A DNA stretch of 19,215 bases from an uncultured Bacteroides sp. (GTDB lineage Bacteria > Bacteroidota > Bacteroidia > Bacteroidales > Bacteroidaceae), in contig CAJKDC010000055.1 in NCBI GenBank assembly GCA_905198575.1, positions 1 to 19,215 of the forward strand, in the 5' to 3' direction. The notes under the pieces are model-generated. The model did no database searches. It was not told the DNA's origin and saw only the letters and a program-made list of their open reading frames with translations. How positions within the stretch are numbered: position 1 is the first letter of the stretch; each line of letters opens with the position of its first letter. Positions 1-8,270 of this stretch are shown piece by piece. The translations under genes and the position numbers were made by a program.

Positions 1-87
1 CATTTTATTTACTGCCAGAGCCGTTTAGGCTGGGCTAATTTTTAACGAACTATTGAAATTAAATACAGTTACTTAATAATTAATATT

Positions 88-2436
88 ATGAAACTAATAA
101 GAAACTTATTTTTGGCATCAATTGTAAGTGCTGGTTCTTTGACAGCAGGGTATGCTCAAAGTGTGCAGCCTGCCATTACTCCAGACCCTCAGATAGAAGC
201 CAATATTCAGCAGTGGCTTAAAAAAATGACACTCGAAGAGAAAATCGGACAGATGTGTGAAATAACCATTGATGTGGTTACCGATTTCGAGGAAAGCAGG
301 AAGAAAGGTTTTACACTAAGTTCGGCAAAGCTTGATACTGTCATTGGCAAATATAAGGTAGGTTCACTGCTTAACGTTCCATTAAGTGTCGCTCAGAAAA
401 AGGAAGTGTGGGCACAGGCTATCAGGCAGATACAGGAAGTTTCAATGAAAGAAATAGGTATTCCCTGTATATACGGCGTCGACCAGATTCATGGTACTAC
501 CTATACGCTTGATGGTACACTGTTTCCACAGGGTATCAATATGGGAGCCTCTTTTAACCGGGATTTGGTAAAAGAAGGTGCTGAGATCTCGGCTTATGAA
601 ACAAAGGCCGGATGTATTCCATGGACTTATGCTCCGGTTGTTGACCTGGGGCGTGACCCGCGGTGGTCCCGTATGTGGGAAAACTACGGCGAAGATTGCT
701 ATGTAAATGCCGAAATGGGCAAGGCTGCCGTGGTCGGTTTCCAGGGAGAAGACCCGAATCATATTGGAAAGTATCATGTGGCAGCCTGTCTGAAGCATTA
801 TATGGGCTATGGTGTGCCGGTATCGGGTAAAGACCGAACTCCGTCTTCCATCTCGCGAAGTGACATGCGCGAAAAGCATTTTGCTCCGTTTTTAGAAGCT
901 GTGCGCAACGGGGCACTCAGTGTGATGGTCAATTCGGGCGTAGACAATGGCCTGCCGTTTCATGCCAATCGTGAGCTGCTTACAGAATGGCTTAAGGAAG
1001 GCCTGAACTGGGATGGTATGATTGTAACCGACTGGGCCGATATCAACAATTTGTGTACACGCGATCATATTGCCGCAACGAAGAAGGAGGCTATCAAGAT
1101 AGCTATTAATGCAGGTATTGATATGTCGATGGTTCCATACGAGTTGAGCTTCTGTACTTATTTGAAAGAATTGGTAGAGGAAGGTGAAGTGCCGATGAGT
1201 AGAATTGATGATGCAGTTGCACGTGTTCTTCGTCTGAAATATCGTTTAGGATTGTTTGACAACCCTTATTGGGATATCGATGAATACGATAAGTTTGGCT
1301 CAACAGAGTTTGCTGCGGCAGCGCTTCAGGCTGCAGAAGAATCGGAAGTTCTGCTCAAAAACGAAGACAATGTTCTTCCTGTTTCTAAAGGTAAGAAGAT
1401 TCTTCTGACCGGACCGAATGCCAATTCAATGCGTACTCTTAATGGTGGATGGTCGTACAGTTGGCAGGGACATCTTGCAGATGAATGTGCCGGTGCTTAT
1501 AATACCATTTACGAATCCATGTGTCAGAAGTTCGGCAAGGAAAATATAATTTACGAGCCGGGGCTTACTTATGCACCTTATAAGAACGACAACTGGTATG
1601 AAGAAGTTAACCTGGATATTGAAAAAGCAGTTTCTGCAGCAGCTTCTGCCGATGTAATTGTCGCTTGTATCGGAGAAAATTCTTATTGTGAAACTCCGGG
1701 CAATCTTACAGATTTGACCTTATCGGTAAACCAGCGCAATCTGGTAAAGGCATTGGCGGCTACGGGAAAGCCCATCGTACTGATACTGAATCAGGGCAGA
1801 CCCCGTATCATTAACGATATTGAACCTTTAGCAAAGGCTGTCATCAATGTTATGCTTCCGGGAAATTATGGAGGTGATGCTTTGGCTAACCTTATGGCTG
1901 GTGATGCCAACTTCAGTGCCAAAATGCCTTTTACTTATCCTAAGTATATCAATGCCTTGGCAACGTACGATTATAAATCCTGCGAAAATATGGGCCAGAT
2001 GGGAGGTAATTACAATTATGATTCGGTAATGGATGTACAGTGGCCGTTTGGTTATGGATTAAGCTATACTACTTATAGTTATAGTAATCTGAAAATAGAC
2101 AAATCTGTATTTACGGCCGATGACGAACTGGCTATTTCTGTGGATGTTACCAATACCGGAAAGATGCCGGGAAAAGAAGCAGTTTTGCTTTTCTCGAAAG
2201 ATATGGTGGCCAGCAGTACTCCCGACAATATTCGCTTGCGTGGATTTGAAAAGATTTCTTTGAACCCGGGTGAAACTAAAACCGTAACCATGAAGTTGAA
2301 AGGAAGTGATCTTGCTTTTGTCGGTTACGATGGAAAATGGAGACTCGAAAAAGGCGATTTCAAAATAAAATGTGGTACGCAATGGACTGACATTGTTTGT
2401 TCTGAAACCAAAGTTTGGGAAACTCCGAATAAATAG
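88..2436 (+). CDS. bglX: Secreted GH3 beta-glucosidase/beta-xylosidase (BglX-like)
   Basis: A 782-residue glycoside hydrolase family 3 enzyme, expected to remove beta-linked glucose (or xylose) from non-reducing ends of oligosaccharides in the periplasm by a retaining mechanism. An N-terminal signal peptide (about residues 1-24, ending GYAQ) marks export. The first barrel domain carries the KHYMGYG motif with the downstream SRSDMREKHFAPF block, and the nucleophile motif GMIVTDW, in which D315 is the predicted nucleophile. The second domain has GENSYCETPGN (E530-N539), where the acid/base glutamate is expected, as in barley ExoI-type GH3 enzymes. A C-terminal fibronectin-III-like domain covers roughly residues 680-765. 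Length and architecture are normal for the family and no damage is visible. It stands alone: no gene lies upstream within the window and a strong terminator follows. Family is near certain. Exact substrate (glucose, xylose, linkage) cannot be read from the sequence, so the symbol is a family label. Confidence 0.93.
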   Translation: MKLIRNLFLASIVSAGSLTAGYAQSVQPAITPDPQIEANIQQWLKKMTLEEKIGQMCEITIDVVTDFEESRKKGFTLSSAKLDTVIGKYKVGSLLNVPLSVAQKKEVWAQAIRQIQEVSMKEIGIPCIYGVDQIHGTTYTLDGTLFPQGINMGASFNRDLVKEGAEISAYETKAGCIPWTYAPVVDLGRDPRWSRMWENYGEDCYVNAEMGKAAVVGFQGEDPNHIGKYHVAACLKHYMGYGVPVSGKDRTPSSISRSDMREKHFAPFLEAVRNGALSVMVNSGVDNGLPFHANRELLTEWLKEGLNWDGMIVTDWADINNLCTRDHIAATKKEAIKIAINAGIDMSMVPYELSFCTYLKELVEEGEVPMSRIDDAVARVLRLKYRLGLFDNPYWDIDEYDKFGSTEFAAAALQAAEESEVLLKNEDNVLPVSKGKKILLTGPNANSMRTLNGGWSYSWQGHLADECAGAYNTIYESMCQKFGKENIIYEPGLTYAPYKNDNWYEEVNLDIEKAVSAAASADVIVACIGENSYCETPGNLTDLTLSVNQRNLVKALAATGKPIVLILNQGRPRIINDIEPLAKAVINVMLPGNYGGDALANLMAGDANFSAKMPFTYPKYINALATYDYKSCENMGQMGGNYNYDSVMDVQWPFGYGLSYTTYSYSNLKIDKSVFTADDELAISVDVTNTGKMPGKEAVLLFSKDMVASSTPDNIRLRGFEKISLNPGETKTVTMKLKGSDLAFVGYDGKWRLEKGDFKIKCGTQWTDIVCSETKVWETPNK

Positions 2437-2452
2437 TTAAGATGATTATTTC

Positions 2453-2496
2453 TGGCCATACTCATGAAATTTACCACTGAGTATGGTCAGTTTTTT
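2453..2496 (+). terminator. Rho-independent terminator of the GH3 gene
   Basis: A 12-bp stem (2453-2464 with 2478-2489, one G:T wobble) around a 13-base loop is followed by six T residues at 2491-2496. It starts 16 bases past the GH3 stop codon and acts on the forward strand. The opposite strand lacks a comparable T run, so it is probably a poor terminator for the convergent gene ending at 2506. Confidence 0.85.
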
Positions 2497-2505
2497 GTAT
2501 GTATA

Positions 2506-3021
2506 TTAAAATACTTTTCTTAAATCCTTCAACGCATTTTTGCTTGCTGCAGAAATACTTGGTTTTACTTCTTCCGATAGATATTCAAGGCATACAGCCA
2601 ATTCGCTCTTTAACTCGGGAAAAGGCTTGCACATTTTGGCAGCAAGTTTAATCATAACGGAACGGCTGCTGTCGCTTTCTTTGAAGTTGCTCATGTTGCT
2701 CAAGCAGAAATCGAGTAAGTCGGTTCTAAAGTTGGTATTTATGGGCAGGTCTGCCAGGATAGACAATATCAGTCCGCGGCGAATTTTCAGACAAGGAGAA
2801 ATAGCCATATCCACTATTTTATCGTAGAATGGCATCAGGTATATTTCCTTATCCTCTTTGGAAAGATGTGATAGTATCCAGGCAGCATTATATGCGACCC
2901 GTTCCTGCTCCGAATTCAATAGGACATTACAGAATTGGGCAATACCCTCTTCATTATGGCGTAACTCTTTTACAAAGAAAAGAACTTCAGCTTTGGAAAT
3001 TCGCTCGTTAAGTCTGTTCAT
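2506..3021 (-). CDS. Small alpha-helical repeat (HEAT-like) protein, function unknown
   Basis: A 171-residue cytoplasmic protein without signal peptide or membrane segment. The sequence is almost entirely helical, with repeated amphipathic helix pairs: the RVAYNAAWILSHLS, IRRGLILSILADLP and SRSVMIKLAAKMC segments each resemble one HEAT-type turn, spaced about 45 residues apart. Such alpha-solenoids usually act as protein- or nucleic-acid-binding scaffolds. I see no catalytic motif. It is shorter than AlkD-type DNA glycosylases (about 230 residues), and their key residues are not evident. It is the last gene of a leftward run, 18 bases after the TfoX/GNAT fusion, so it is probably co-transcribed with it. 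The start ATG at 3021 is the first in the frame with no better alternative. The fold assignment is by eye, and no function is proposed. Confidence 0.7.
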   Translation of the reverse strand: MNRLNERISKAEVLFFVKELRHNEEGIAQFCNVLLNSEQERVAYNAAWILSHLSKEDKEIYLMPFYDKIVDMAISPCLKIRRGLILSILADLPINTNFRTDLLDFCLSNMSNFKESDSSRSVMIKLAAKMCKPFPELKSELAVCLEYLSEEVKPSISAASKNALKDLRKVF

Positions 3022-3039
3022 AAAAAATTATTGATTGTT

Positions 3040-4440
3040 TTATTCTTTTCTCAATGATTTGTGCATGACAAAATTTGTCAGCTTTAGTTTATTTGCTTTG
3101 GCTTTCTGACTCTTGATAACTTTATATCCTTTTTTCTCGAAAAAAGGACGTGCTGTCAGACTAACTTCCGATGTGATGTCTGTAACATTGAATTGTTGAG
3201 CTAGGGTTTCGATTTCAAAAAGGAGTTGCGTAGCCACCCCTTTGCCTTGCCAGTCTTTATGTACAAACATAGAGTGCAGGTACCCTTCTTTATTCATAGA
3301 TGAAAAGCCAACCAGACAATCATTTTCATCGAAAGCTCCTATATATTGATTATGGGAGAGGAGCTCCTTCCATCGTGCTGGGTCATCACCACACGAAGCC
3401 CAGTCTTCGACTTCTTCTTTAGTGTAATGTTGAATATTGATATTCAATACAGTAGTGCGGAATAAATTCTGCATTTCTGGGATATCTTTTTCTTTGAGTG
3501 GATGAATTTTATATTGGGGAGTTAATCTTTTACTTGGATTTGTTTTGTCATTTATAATTTCTTTTGCCATAATAAATTCTTTTTCTGTTTTTCTAAGATT
3601 GTCTATCATCTTCATTAAATTCCTTTCGTTTTCTTCTTCAGAAATAGTCGGGTCTTTCATAAAGCGACTGCAGGGTAATTCCTTACATCCTCCGCAGTTG
3701 ATGCGTTTGTTTTCTTTGCAACATTTCCAAATAGGACATTGATCATCACCTGTATATTGGATCCAAAATACTTTTCCTTTTATTTTTCGGCAACCTTTGC
3801 AGCTCTTAGGAAATGCTGTGCATTCTACACACCTTGCTCCACAAGGAGAAGGATAAAAGTAATCATCTTTCCAATACCACCATTTACTTTTATCTTTATC
3901 TGGATTTTCTGTATTAATATAATATTCTAATGCTCGATACAGGTAAAGTTGGCAGCGGTCGATTATGCAACCTCGTAAACGACATTCTTCTTGATATAAA
4001 TCATCTGCTTTTTTTCCTTGCAAAGATTCTATTGAAGTATACCCTAAGGCTAGAAGATCTTTCTTTGTTTGTGTCCCTACATTGGGCAATTCCCGGAATG
4101 GGTGAATATTATTTCTAGAATTACTTTTCTTACCCTTCATTTTAGGATAAGGCAGTAGTTTTTCCAATGCACTTATAGCTTCTATTAAAGGATGTTTGTG
4201 TTCTACATCCAGAATATAATGTTCTTTGGCTCCATCATAAGGAAATCCAGTTTCGGCTTCTTGCATCATTTCTGCTATGGCCGGATGCTTTTTGATATAG
4301 GCAATATTATCACATATCAAGACTATAGGCTTTTCATTGATATAAATCATATATTCGCCGAACATTTTCCGGTGACGGATAGTTCCTATTCCTTCCAATT
4401 GGGAGCAGACAAACTCTAAAAAATTGATATTGCTGGCCAT
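3040..4440 (-). CDS. TfoX-N / TfoX-C / DUF3795-like Cys-rich / GNAT acetyltransferase fusion
   Basis: A 466-residue cytoplasmic protein made of four recognisable blocks. Residues 1-100 look like the TfoX/Sxy N-terminal domain (MFGEYMIYINEKPIVLICDN, then the FPYDGAKEHYILD loop). Residues 112-178 look like the TfoX C-terminal helix-hairpin-helix domain (FRELPNVGTQTKKDLLALGY). Residues 200-257 hold eleven cysteines in CxxxCxxC, CxxC, CPIWKCC and CGGC arrangements, like the DUF3795 family, and may bind zinc or an iron-sulfur cluster. Residues 311-460 form a GNAT N-acetyltransferase with the acetyl-CoA loop motif QGKGVA (about 398-403). The ATG at 4440 is chosen because TfoX-N proteins start at that point; a TTG at 4470 would add ten residues overlapping the upstream gene. 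That gene ends only four bases before this ATG, implying translational coupling. TfoX relatives act in competence regulation in Proteobacteria, but that role should not be assumed here. Substrate unknown. Confidence 0.82.
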   Translation of the reverse strand: MASNINFLEFVCSQLEGIGTIRHRKMFGEYMIYINEKPIVLICDNIAYIKKHPAIAEMMQEAETGFPYDGAKEHYILDVEHKHPLIEAISALEKLLPYPKMKGKKSNSRNNIHPFRELPNVGTQTKKDLLALGYTSIESLQGKKADDLYQEECRLRGCIIDRCQLYLYRALEYYINTENPDKDKSKWWYWKDDYFYPSPCGARCVECTAFPKSCKGCRKIKGKVFWIQYTGDDQCPIWKCCKENKRINCGGCKELPCSRFMKDPTISEEENERNLMKMIDNLRKTEKEFIMAKEIINDKTNPSKRLTPQYKIHPLKEKDIPEMQNLFRTTVLNINIQHYTKEEVEDWASCGDDPARWKELLSHNQYIGAFDENDCLVGFSSMNKEGYLHSMFVHKDWQGKGVATQLLFEIETLAQQFNVTDITSEVSLTARPFFEKKGYKVIKSQKAKANKLKLTNFVMHKSLRKE

Positions 4441-4444
4441 ATAC

Positions 4445-4852
4445 TTATTTTTTATGATACTTATACACAAAAATGGGGGAGCATAATGTACTTAATAAAA
4501 CCAGTATCCACATATTTCCTGTTACTGGATTATATGCTTGAAATAATTCATACCAGGAAGAACTGGAAGAAAGTCCAAAGCTAAATTCAAAACAAATAGT
4601 AAGTAACATCCATACACTGCCTGTAAGCACACAATCTTTCCTTGGAAGATTTGTAATATGCGGTAGGGATAGACGCGTAACTATATATATTATTCCGGCA
4701 AGTAAAACTCCGCTCAGTAGCAAAGCCAGATTATCGGGTAAATATTTGTTCCAAATGTATTCACGAAGTCCTCCATTTAGTATTGCCAGTGGAATAAAGC
4801 AAAACCAAATCAATAAAATTCTAATCCATTTCATTGTTTTTGTCTGATTCAT
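4445..4852 (-). CDS. Small integral membrane protein, unknown function
   Basis: A 135-residue hydrophobic protein with about four predicted transmembrane helices, near residues 9-27, 42-60, 74-93 and 113-130. The short polar links include a serine run (GLSSSSSW) and a basic C-terminus (YKYHKK), which suggests that the C-terminus is cytoplasmic. No catalytic or transport motif is recognisable. The ATG at 4852 is used; a second in-frame ATG at 4834 would remove six residues and cannot be excluded. The stop lies four bases before the ATG of the TfoX/GNAT fusion, and the gene starts 35 bases after the secreted protein ending at 4888, so all are probably on one leftward transcript. I do not recognise a family. 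Confidence 0.68.
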   Translation of the reverse strand: MNQTKTMKWIRILLIWFCFIPLAILNGGLREYIWNKYLPDNLALLLSGVLLAGIIYIVTRLSLPHITNLPRKDCVLTGSVWMLLTICFEFSFGLSSSSSWYELFQAYNPVTGNMWILVLLSTLCSPIFVYKYHKK

Positions 4853-4887
4853 GAAGCAGCTTTTATAAAGGAATAACTTAGTTAAGC

Positions 4888-6135
4888 TTATTGGGCATTC
4901 CAGATAGCCTTTATGGTTTCCTCTTGGCTATATCCAAAAGGAGAATTTTTGCTGCGTGTATTGGCTCTATACAGATTCTGAGTTTGGTTAGGACAGCAGA
5001 TATCTCTTATGCCCGGCATTTCTACATGGCCGGCAGGGTCGGTTTTCTTCATCCATTCCCATGCATAGCGCAACCATTCGTTGCGATAGCTTTCCGGCTG
5101 TTTGGCAAACCAGGAAATCTCATCCCATCCCCAGGGAAAGTAAGAGGTCGTATCGGCTACATTGACCGGTTCTTCTTTTCCATAATTGTCTATTTCCACC
5201 AGATAGGGCAGATGTTCGCAAGCCCAACCCGAAGGAGTAATACAGCCCTTACTTTTCAGATAGATGGCATCCAGATGGTTAACCTGCAACTCAGCCGGCT
5301 GTACATTGCCTTCTTTCCAAGGAGTTTCGGTCGGTATTGCACAGATACGCATAGGGAAAGAGTTGAAGTCTATCAGGCTTTTACCGTCTTTTACCATACC
5401 TCCTTTCGGAGTATGAGCATCCAGTATGACCCATTTCCGGCGAGAATGCTGTGCAGCAAAGTCACGTATCTTGTCAATCAGTTTAATCCACCAGGTTCTG
5501 TCCGGATCATTCATGCCCATCAGTTCTATTTGTCCTAAGTGAAAAGCTTCACATCCGATACGTATATAGGAACAGGCCAGATAATAGAACCATAATTGGG
5601 TTTCTTGTCTGCTAATATCGGGTACACTTCCTCCCGGATGCCAGTGGTCAACGTATTTCCCTTCCAGATTCAACATGTCCTTGTATTGAAAATGTCTCTT
5701 TTCGGGTTTTAATCCATATTCCTTGAACACCCATTCGGGTATTTCTATCAAATCAACCTTGTCTGATACCGCTTCAAACAGGCAGGCTTGGAAAACCAGA
5801 GCAGCATCATAGGCATGCAGCTCTTCTATAATAGTTTGGGCATTGCTCCAAAACAGGGTATCCTTCAGTACTTGTTCGTTTTCCCAAAGCAGAATAGCAC
5901 GACCCAGAAATTTGGCTCCAATGTTTTTTATCATGCGGATATCATCTTTCAGTTGTGCTTTTCCTTTGCGGGGAACCAGCAGATTGGTTACTGTAATAGA
6001 GCGGTCCAGATAGTTTTCAAGTACTTCCTTTTGAATACCTTGGCCGTCAAAATAATAAGATGGAGTTGTTTTTCCTATTATCCATCCGTGAAAGAAGAAA
6101 CAGAATGTCAGTAATAAGATGCTTGGTTTAATCAT
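4888..6135 (-). CDS. Secreted protein of unknown function, possible TIM-barrel hydrolase
   Basis: A 415-residue protein with an N-terminal hydrophobic signal sequence (about residues 1-21), hence periplasmic or surface exposed. I do not recognise the family. Alternating short hydrophobic strands and helices resemble a beta/alpha barrel: candidate strands end in ILLWE (81-85), QACLFE (116-121), GQIELMG (201-207), WVILDAH (235-241), RICAIPTE (263-270) and YLVEIDNYG (311-319). E204 and E314 sit at strand ends about 110 residues apart, where clan GH-A enzymes carry acid/base and nucleophile, and many tryptophans (WHPGG, WWIK, FPWGWDE) could stack on sugars. This is inference only: the usual Asn-Glu pair of that clan is missing. 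The gene heads the leftward run 6135-2506 and is separated from lutC by a terminator. The start ATG at 6135 directly precedes the signal sequence. Confidence 0.72.
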   Translation of the reverse strand: MIKPSILLLTFCFFFHGWIIGKTTPSYYFDGQGIQKEVLENYLDRSITVTNLLVPRKGKAQLKDDIRMIKNIGAKFLGRAILLWENEQVLKDTLFWSNAQTIIEELHAYDAALVFQACLFEAVSDKVDLIEIPEWVFKEYGLKPEKRHFQYKDMLNLEGKYVDHWHPGGSVPDISRQETQLWFYYLACSYIRIGCEAFHLGQIELMGMNDPDRTWWIKLIDKIRDFAAQHSRRKWVILDAHTPKGGMVKDGKSLIDFNSFPMRICAIPTETPWKEGNVQPAELQVNHLDAIYLKSKGCITPSGWACEHLPYLVEIDNYGKEEPVNVADTTSYFPWGWDEISWFAKQPESYRNEWLRYAWEWMKKTDPAGHVEMPGIRDICCPNQTQNLYRANTRSKNSPFGYSQEETIKAIWNAQ

Positions 6136-6261
6136 GGTAAAAATATTATTAGGATTCAGGTAAAAAGTTACATCAAATAGGACATTTTCCAGTAAAAGTA
6201 ATCAATTTTTGGAACATATATAGGCTTGAGGAAACTATTTTGAAAACTTCAGGATAAAAAG

Positions 6262-6296
6262 ATAAAAGACTGCTTTGGAATGAAGCAGTCTTTTAT
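6262..6296 (-). terminator. Terminator of the lutABC operon
   Basis: A perfect 14-bp inverted repeat (6262-6275 with 6283-6296) around a 7-base loop. On the minus strand the stem is followed by CTTTTTATCC, giving a U-rich tail. It lies 24 bases past the lutC stop codon, so it should end lut transcription before the secreted-protein gene starting at 6135. The remaining AT-rich bases 6136-6261 presumably carry the promoter of that gene; I could not pick a convincing -33/-7 pair there. Confidence 0.82.
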
Positions 6297-6319
6297 GGAA
6301 TGTTGAAATAAGGCGTGTA

Positions 6320-6907
6320 TTATAATAAAATGACTTTTACGACACGGGCACCATGTGCACCCATAACCAACGCCTGTTCGATGTCGGCCGTTTTGGATGG
6401 TCCTGAGATAAAAGCTCCGAAACCATAACTGCCGGTATCAATTAACCGGTATGCTTCATGCATATTGTTGACGATATTGTTGCGGTCCAGTAAGATAACC
6501 AGTTCTTCTGAAATGAAATAAAGAGCACGATGTTTAACATCTTGTTCAATCCAGACTGCACCATTTTCTGCAACTCCTACTTTAGCTTGGACAATTGCGA
6601 CATCTGTCCCGTTCAGGTCGACCGGATTGTCAATCTCATCAGGATTAAAGGTGGCGCAAGTAATCCCTGGTATATTGGAGGCGATTCGTTTGTTTTCGGG
6701 ATAGAGGGTACGGATAAGTTGATTTATATCTCCTCCTTTTTCTAACAGGATGGCTTCTCCGCCAACTTGTTTCATGATGTTACAGAATTGCTCTGTCAAA
6801 TCCTGAAACGTCAGTGCGTGTGCTTCCAGCGCTGTAAGGTCTGGCTTGTCATATTTCACCACAGTGGCACGCCGGATGCTTTGTAATATATCTTCTCTGC
6901 TGCTCAT
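6320..6907 (-). CDS. lutC: Lactate utilization protein LutC (LUD domain)
   Basis: A 195-residue LUD-domain protein, the third component of the LutABC system that oxidises L-lactate to pyruvate in the cytoplasm. The N-terminus (SSREDILQSIRRA) is typical of LutC. The family hallmarks are AENGAVWIEQD (about residues 112-122), matching the region where most members have a Thr-Gly pair, and the C-terminal ISGPSKTADIEQALVMGAHG block. Length is normal for the short LutC subgroup. It follows lutB after only seven bases and is the last gene of the operon, with a terminator just beyond. LutC carries no iron-sulfur motif, and its precise contribution to catalysis is not settled in the family. Start at ATG 6907, with no plausible alternative upstream because lutB ends there. 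Confidence 0.9.
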   Translation of the reverse strand: MSSREDILQSIRRATVVKYDKPDLTALEAHALTFQDLTEQFCNIMKQVGGEAILLEKGGDINQLIRTLYPENKRIASNIPGITCATFNPDEIDNPVDLNGTDVAIVQAKVGVAENGAVWIEQDVKHRALYFISEELVILLDRNNIVNNMHEAYRLIDTGSYGFGAFISGPSKTADIEQALVMGAHGARVVKVILL

Positions 6908-6914
6908 AACCGAT

Positions 6915-8270
6915 TTATTTTACATTTCCTTTTTTCCACATGTCATTAAAGCTCTCTTTGGCAAAGTCGGGCATATTGCGGTCTCCTCCCCAGGTAAGTC
7001 CTGCTGCTTTTAAGAGTTGCATTCCCCAGGGTGCCATGTGCATAGCTGTATTGAAAGCCCATGGACGGTTCATCATAGCAGCCATACCGCCTGACATGAT
7101 TTTTTTCTTTTCATCTGCTTTTCCCAGTTGTCCTAATTTTTGTCTCCATAAGTAAATCTGTTCGGCCAAGTCTACTTTTGCCGGACAAACGTTCGAACAC
7201 GAATGACACAGAGAGCAAGCCGATACGTTATCGTAATAATGTAACGGTGCTTTCAGCATACCCAGATTGATACCTATAGGGCCCGGGATGAAATAGGTAT
7301 AAGAATATCCACCGCTGCGACGGTAAACAGGACATGTATTCATGCATGCACCACAGCGGATGCAGTTCAGAGTTTTTACGTGCTCGCGGTCTGCCAGGAT
7401 ATTGCTGCGTCCGTTGTCAACAATGATAATGTGTAATTCACCTCCTTCGCGAGGTTTACGATAATGGGTGGTATAGGTAGTGATGGGCTGTCCGGTAGCA
7501 GAACGTGCCAGCAGACGAGTGAATATACCTAGTGAGCGACGGTCGGGTACAATCTTTTCCATACCGAAGGCTGCAATCTGTAACTTAGGTTGTGAAGTTC
7601 CCATGTCAGCATTTCCTTCGTTAGTACATACCACGACTTCTCCTGTTGAGGCTACGGCAAAATTGGCTCCTGTCATGGCCGCTTCCGCATGAATGAATTT
7701 TTCGCGTAAATTTTTTCGGGCAGCATGGGTCAGGTAAGTCGGGTCAGAATTTCCTTTTTCAGTGCCCATTTCTTTTTCAAACAGTTCACCTACCTGTTCA
7801 CGTTTAATGTGGATGGCGGGCAATACGATATGACTGGGTTTCAGATGCATCAACTGCAGAATCCGTTCTCCCAAATCGCTTTCTACGACTTCTATGCCTT
7901 TACTTTCGAGGAACGGATTTAGTTCGCATTCTTCAGCCAGCATAGATTTGCTCTTTATAAAATGTTTTACGCCGTGCTGGCTTAGGATGGTATAGATGAT
8001 ATTGCAATACTCTTCTGCATCTTTAGCCCAGTATACATGGGCGCCATTAGCACGGGCATTGCTCTCAAATTCCAGCAATAATTCGTCCAGGTGGCTGTTG
8101 CTGTATAGTTTGGTAGCACATGCAGCTTCCCGCAGTTCTTCCCATTCGGGAACACTTTTGCTCAACTTATCTCTTTTTGCTCTGACTAGCCAGAGTGTTT
8201 CATCATGCCATGCAGCCTGTTTCTTATTCTGCAGAAACTTGCCGGCTGCCTTTGAATGTTTCGTACTCAT
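6915..8270 (-). CDS. lutB: Lactate utilization iron-sulfur protein LutB
   Basis: A 451-residue iron-sulfur electron-transfer subunit of the LutABC lactate-oxidising complex. An N-terminal LUD domain (about residues 60-290, with the MTGANFAVASTGEVVV stretch and the later DNGRSN) is followed by a ferredoxin-like domain with two [4Fe-4S] motifs. The first is CIRCGACMNTCP (C303, C306, C309, C313) and the second CSLCHSCSNVCP (C352, C355, C358, C362). The C-terminal part (about 375-451) is the usual LutB tail with several methionines and tryptophans. All eight cluster cysteines are present and the length matches the family. Its ATG overlaps the lutA stop codon in an ATGA arrangement (8267-8270), a strong sign of translational coupling. 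It should pass electrons from lactate to the LutA heterodisulfide-reductase-like subunit or the respiratory chain. Confidence 0.94.
   Translation of the reverse strand: MSTKHSKAAGKFLQNKKQAAWHDETLWLVRAKRDKLSKSVPEWEELREAACATKLYSNSHLDELLLEFESNARANGAHVYWAKDAEEYCNIIYTILSQHGVKHFIKSKSMLAEECELNPFLESKGIEVVESDLGERILQLMHLKPSHIVLPAIHIKREQVGELFEKEMGTEKGNSDPTYLTHAARKNLREKFIHAEAAMTGANFAVASTGEVVVCTNEGNADMGTSQPKLQIAAFGMEKIVPDRRSLGIFTRLLARSATGQPITTYTTHYRKPREGGELHIIIVDNGRSNILADREHVKTLNCIRCGACMNTCPVYRRSGGYSYTYFIPGPIGINLGMLKAPLHYYDNVSACSLCHSCSNVCPAKVDLAEQIYLWRQKLGQLGKADEKKKIMSGGMAAMMNRPWAFNTAMHMAPWGMQLLKAAGLTWGGDRNMPDFAKESFNDMWKKGNVK

Noticed and set aside
13..43. Imperfect stem (CCAG..CC / GGCTGG) followed by a T run, possible terminator of a gene left of the window
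   Set aside because: The stem is only six pairs with a two-base bulge and the T run is displaced. Bases 1-87 otherwise show no gene or recognisable promoter.
2506..3021. AlkD-type DNA alkylation repair glycosylase
   Set aside because: Helical repeats are similar in style, but the protein is too short and the family's key residues were not evident.
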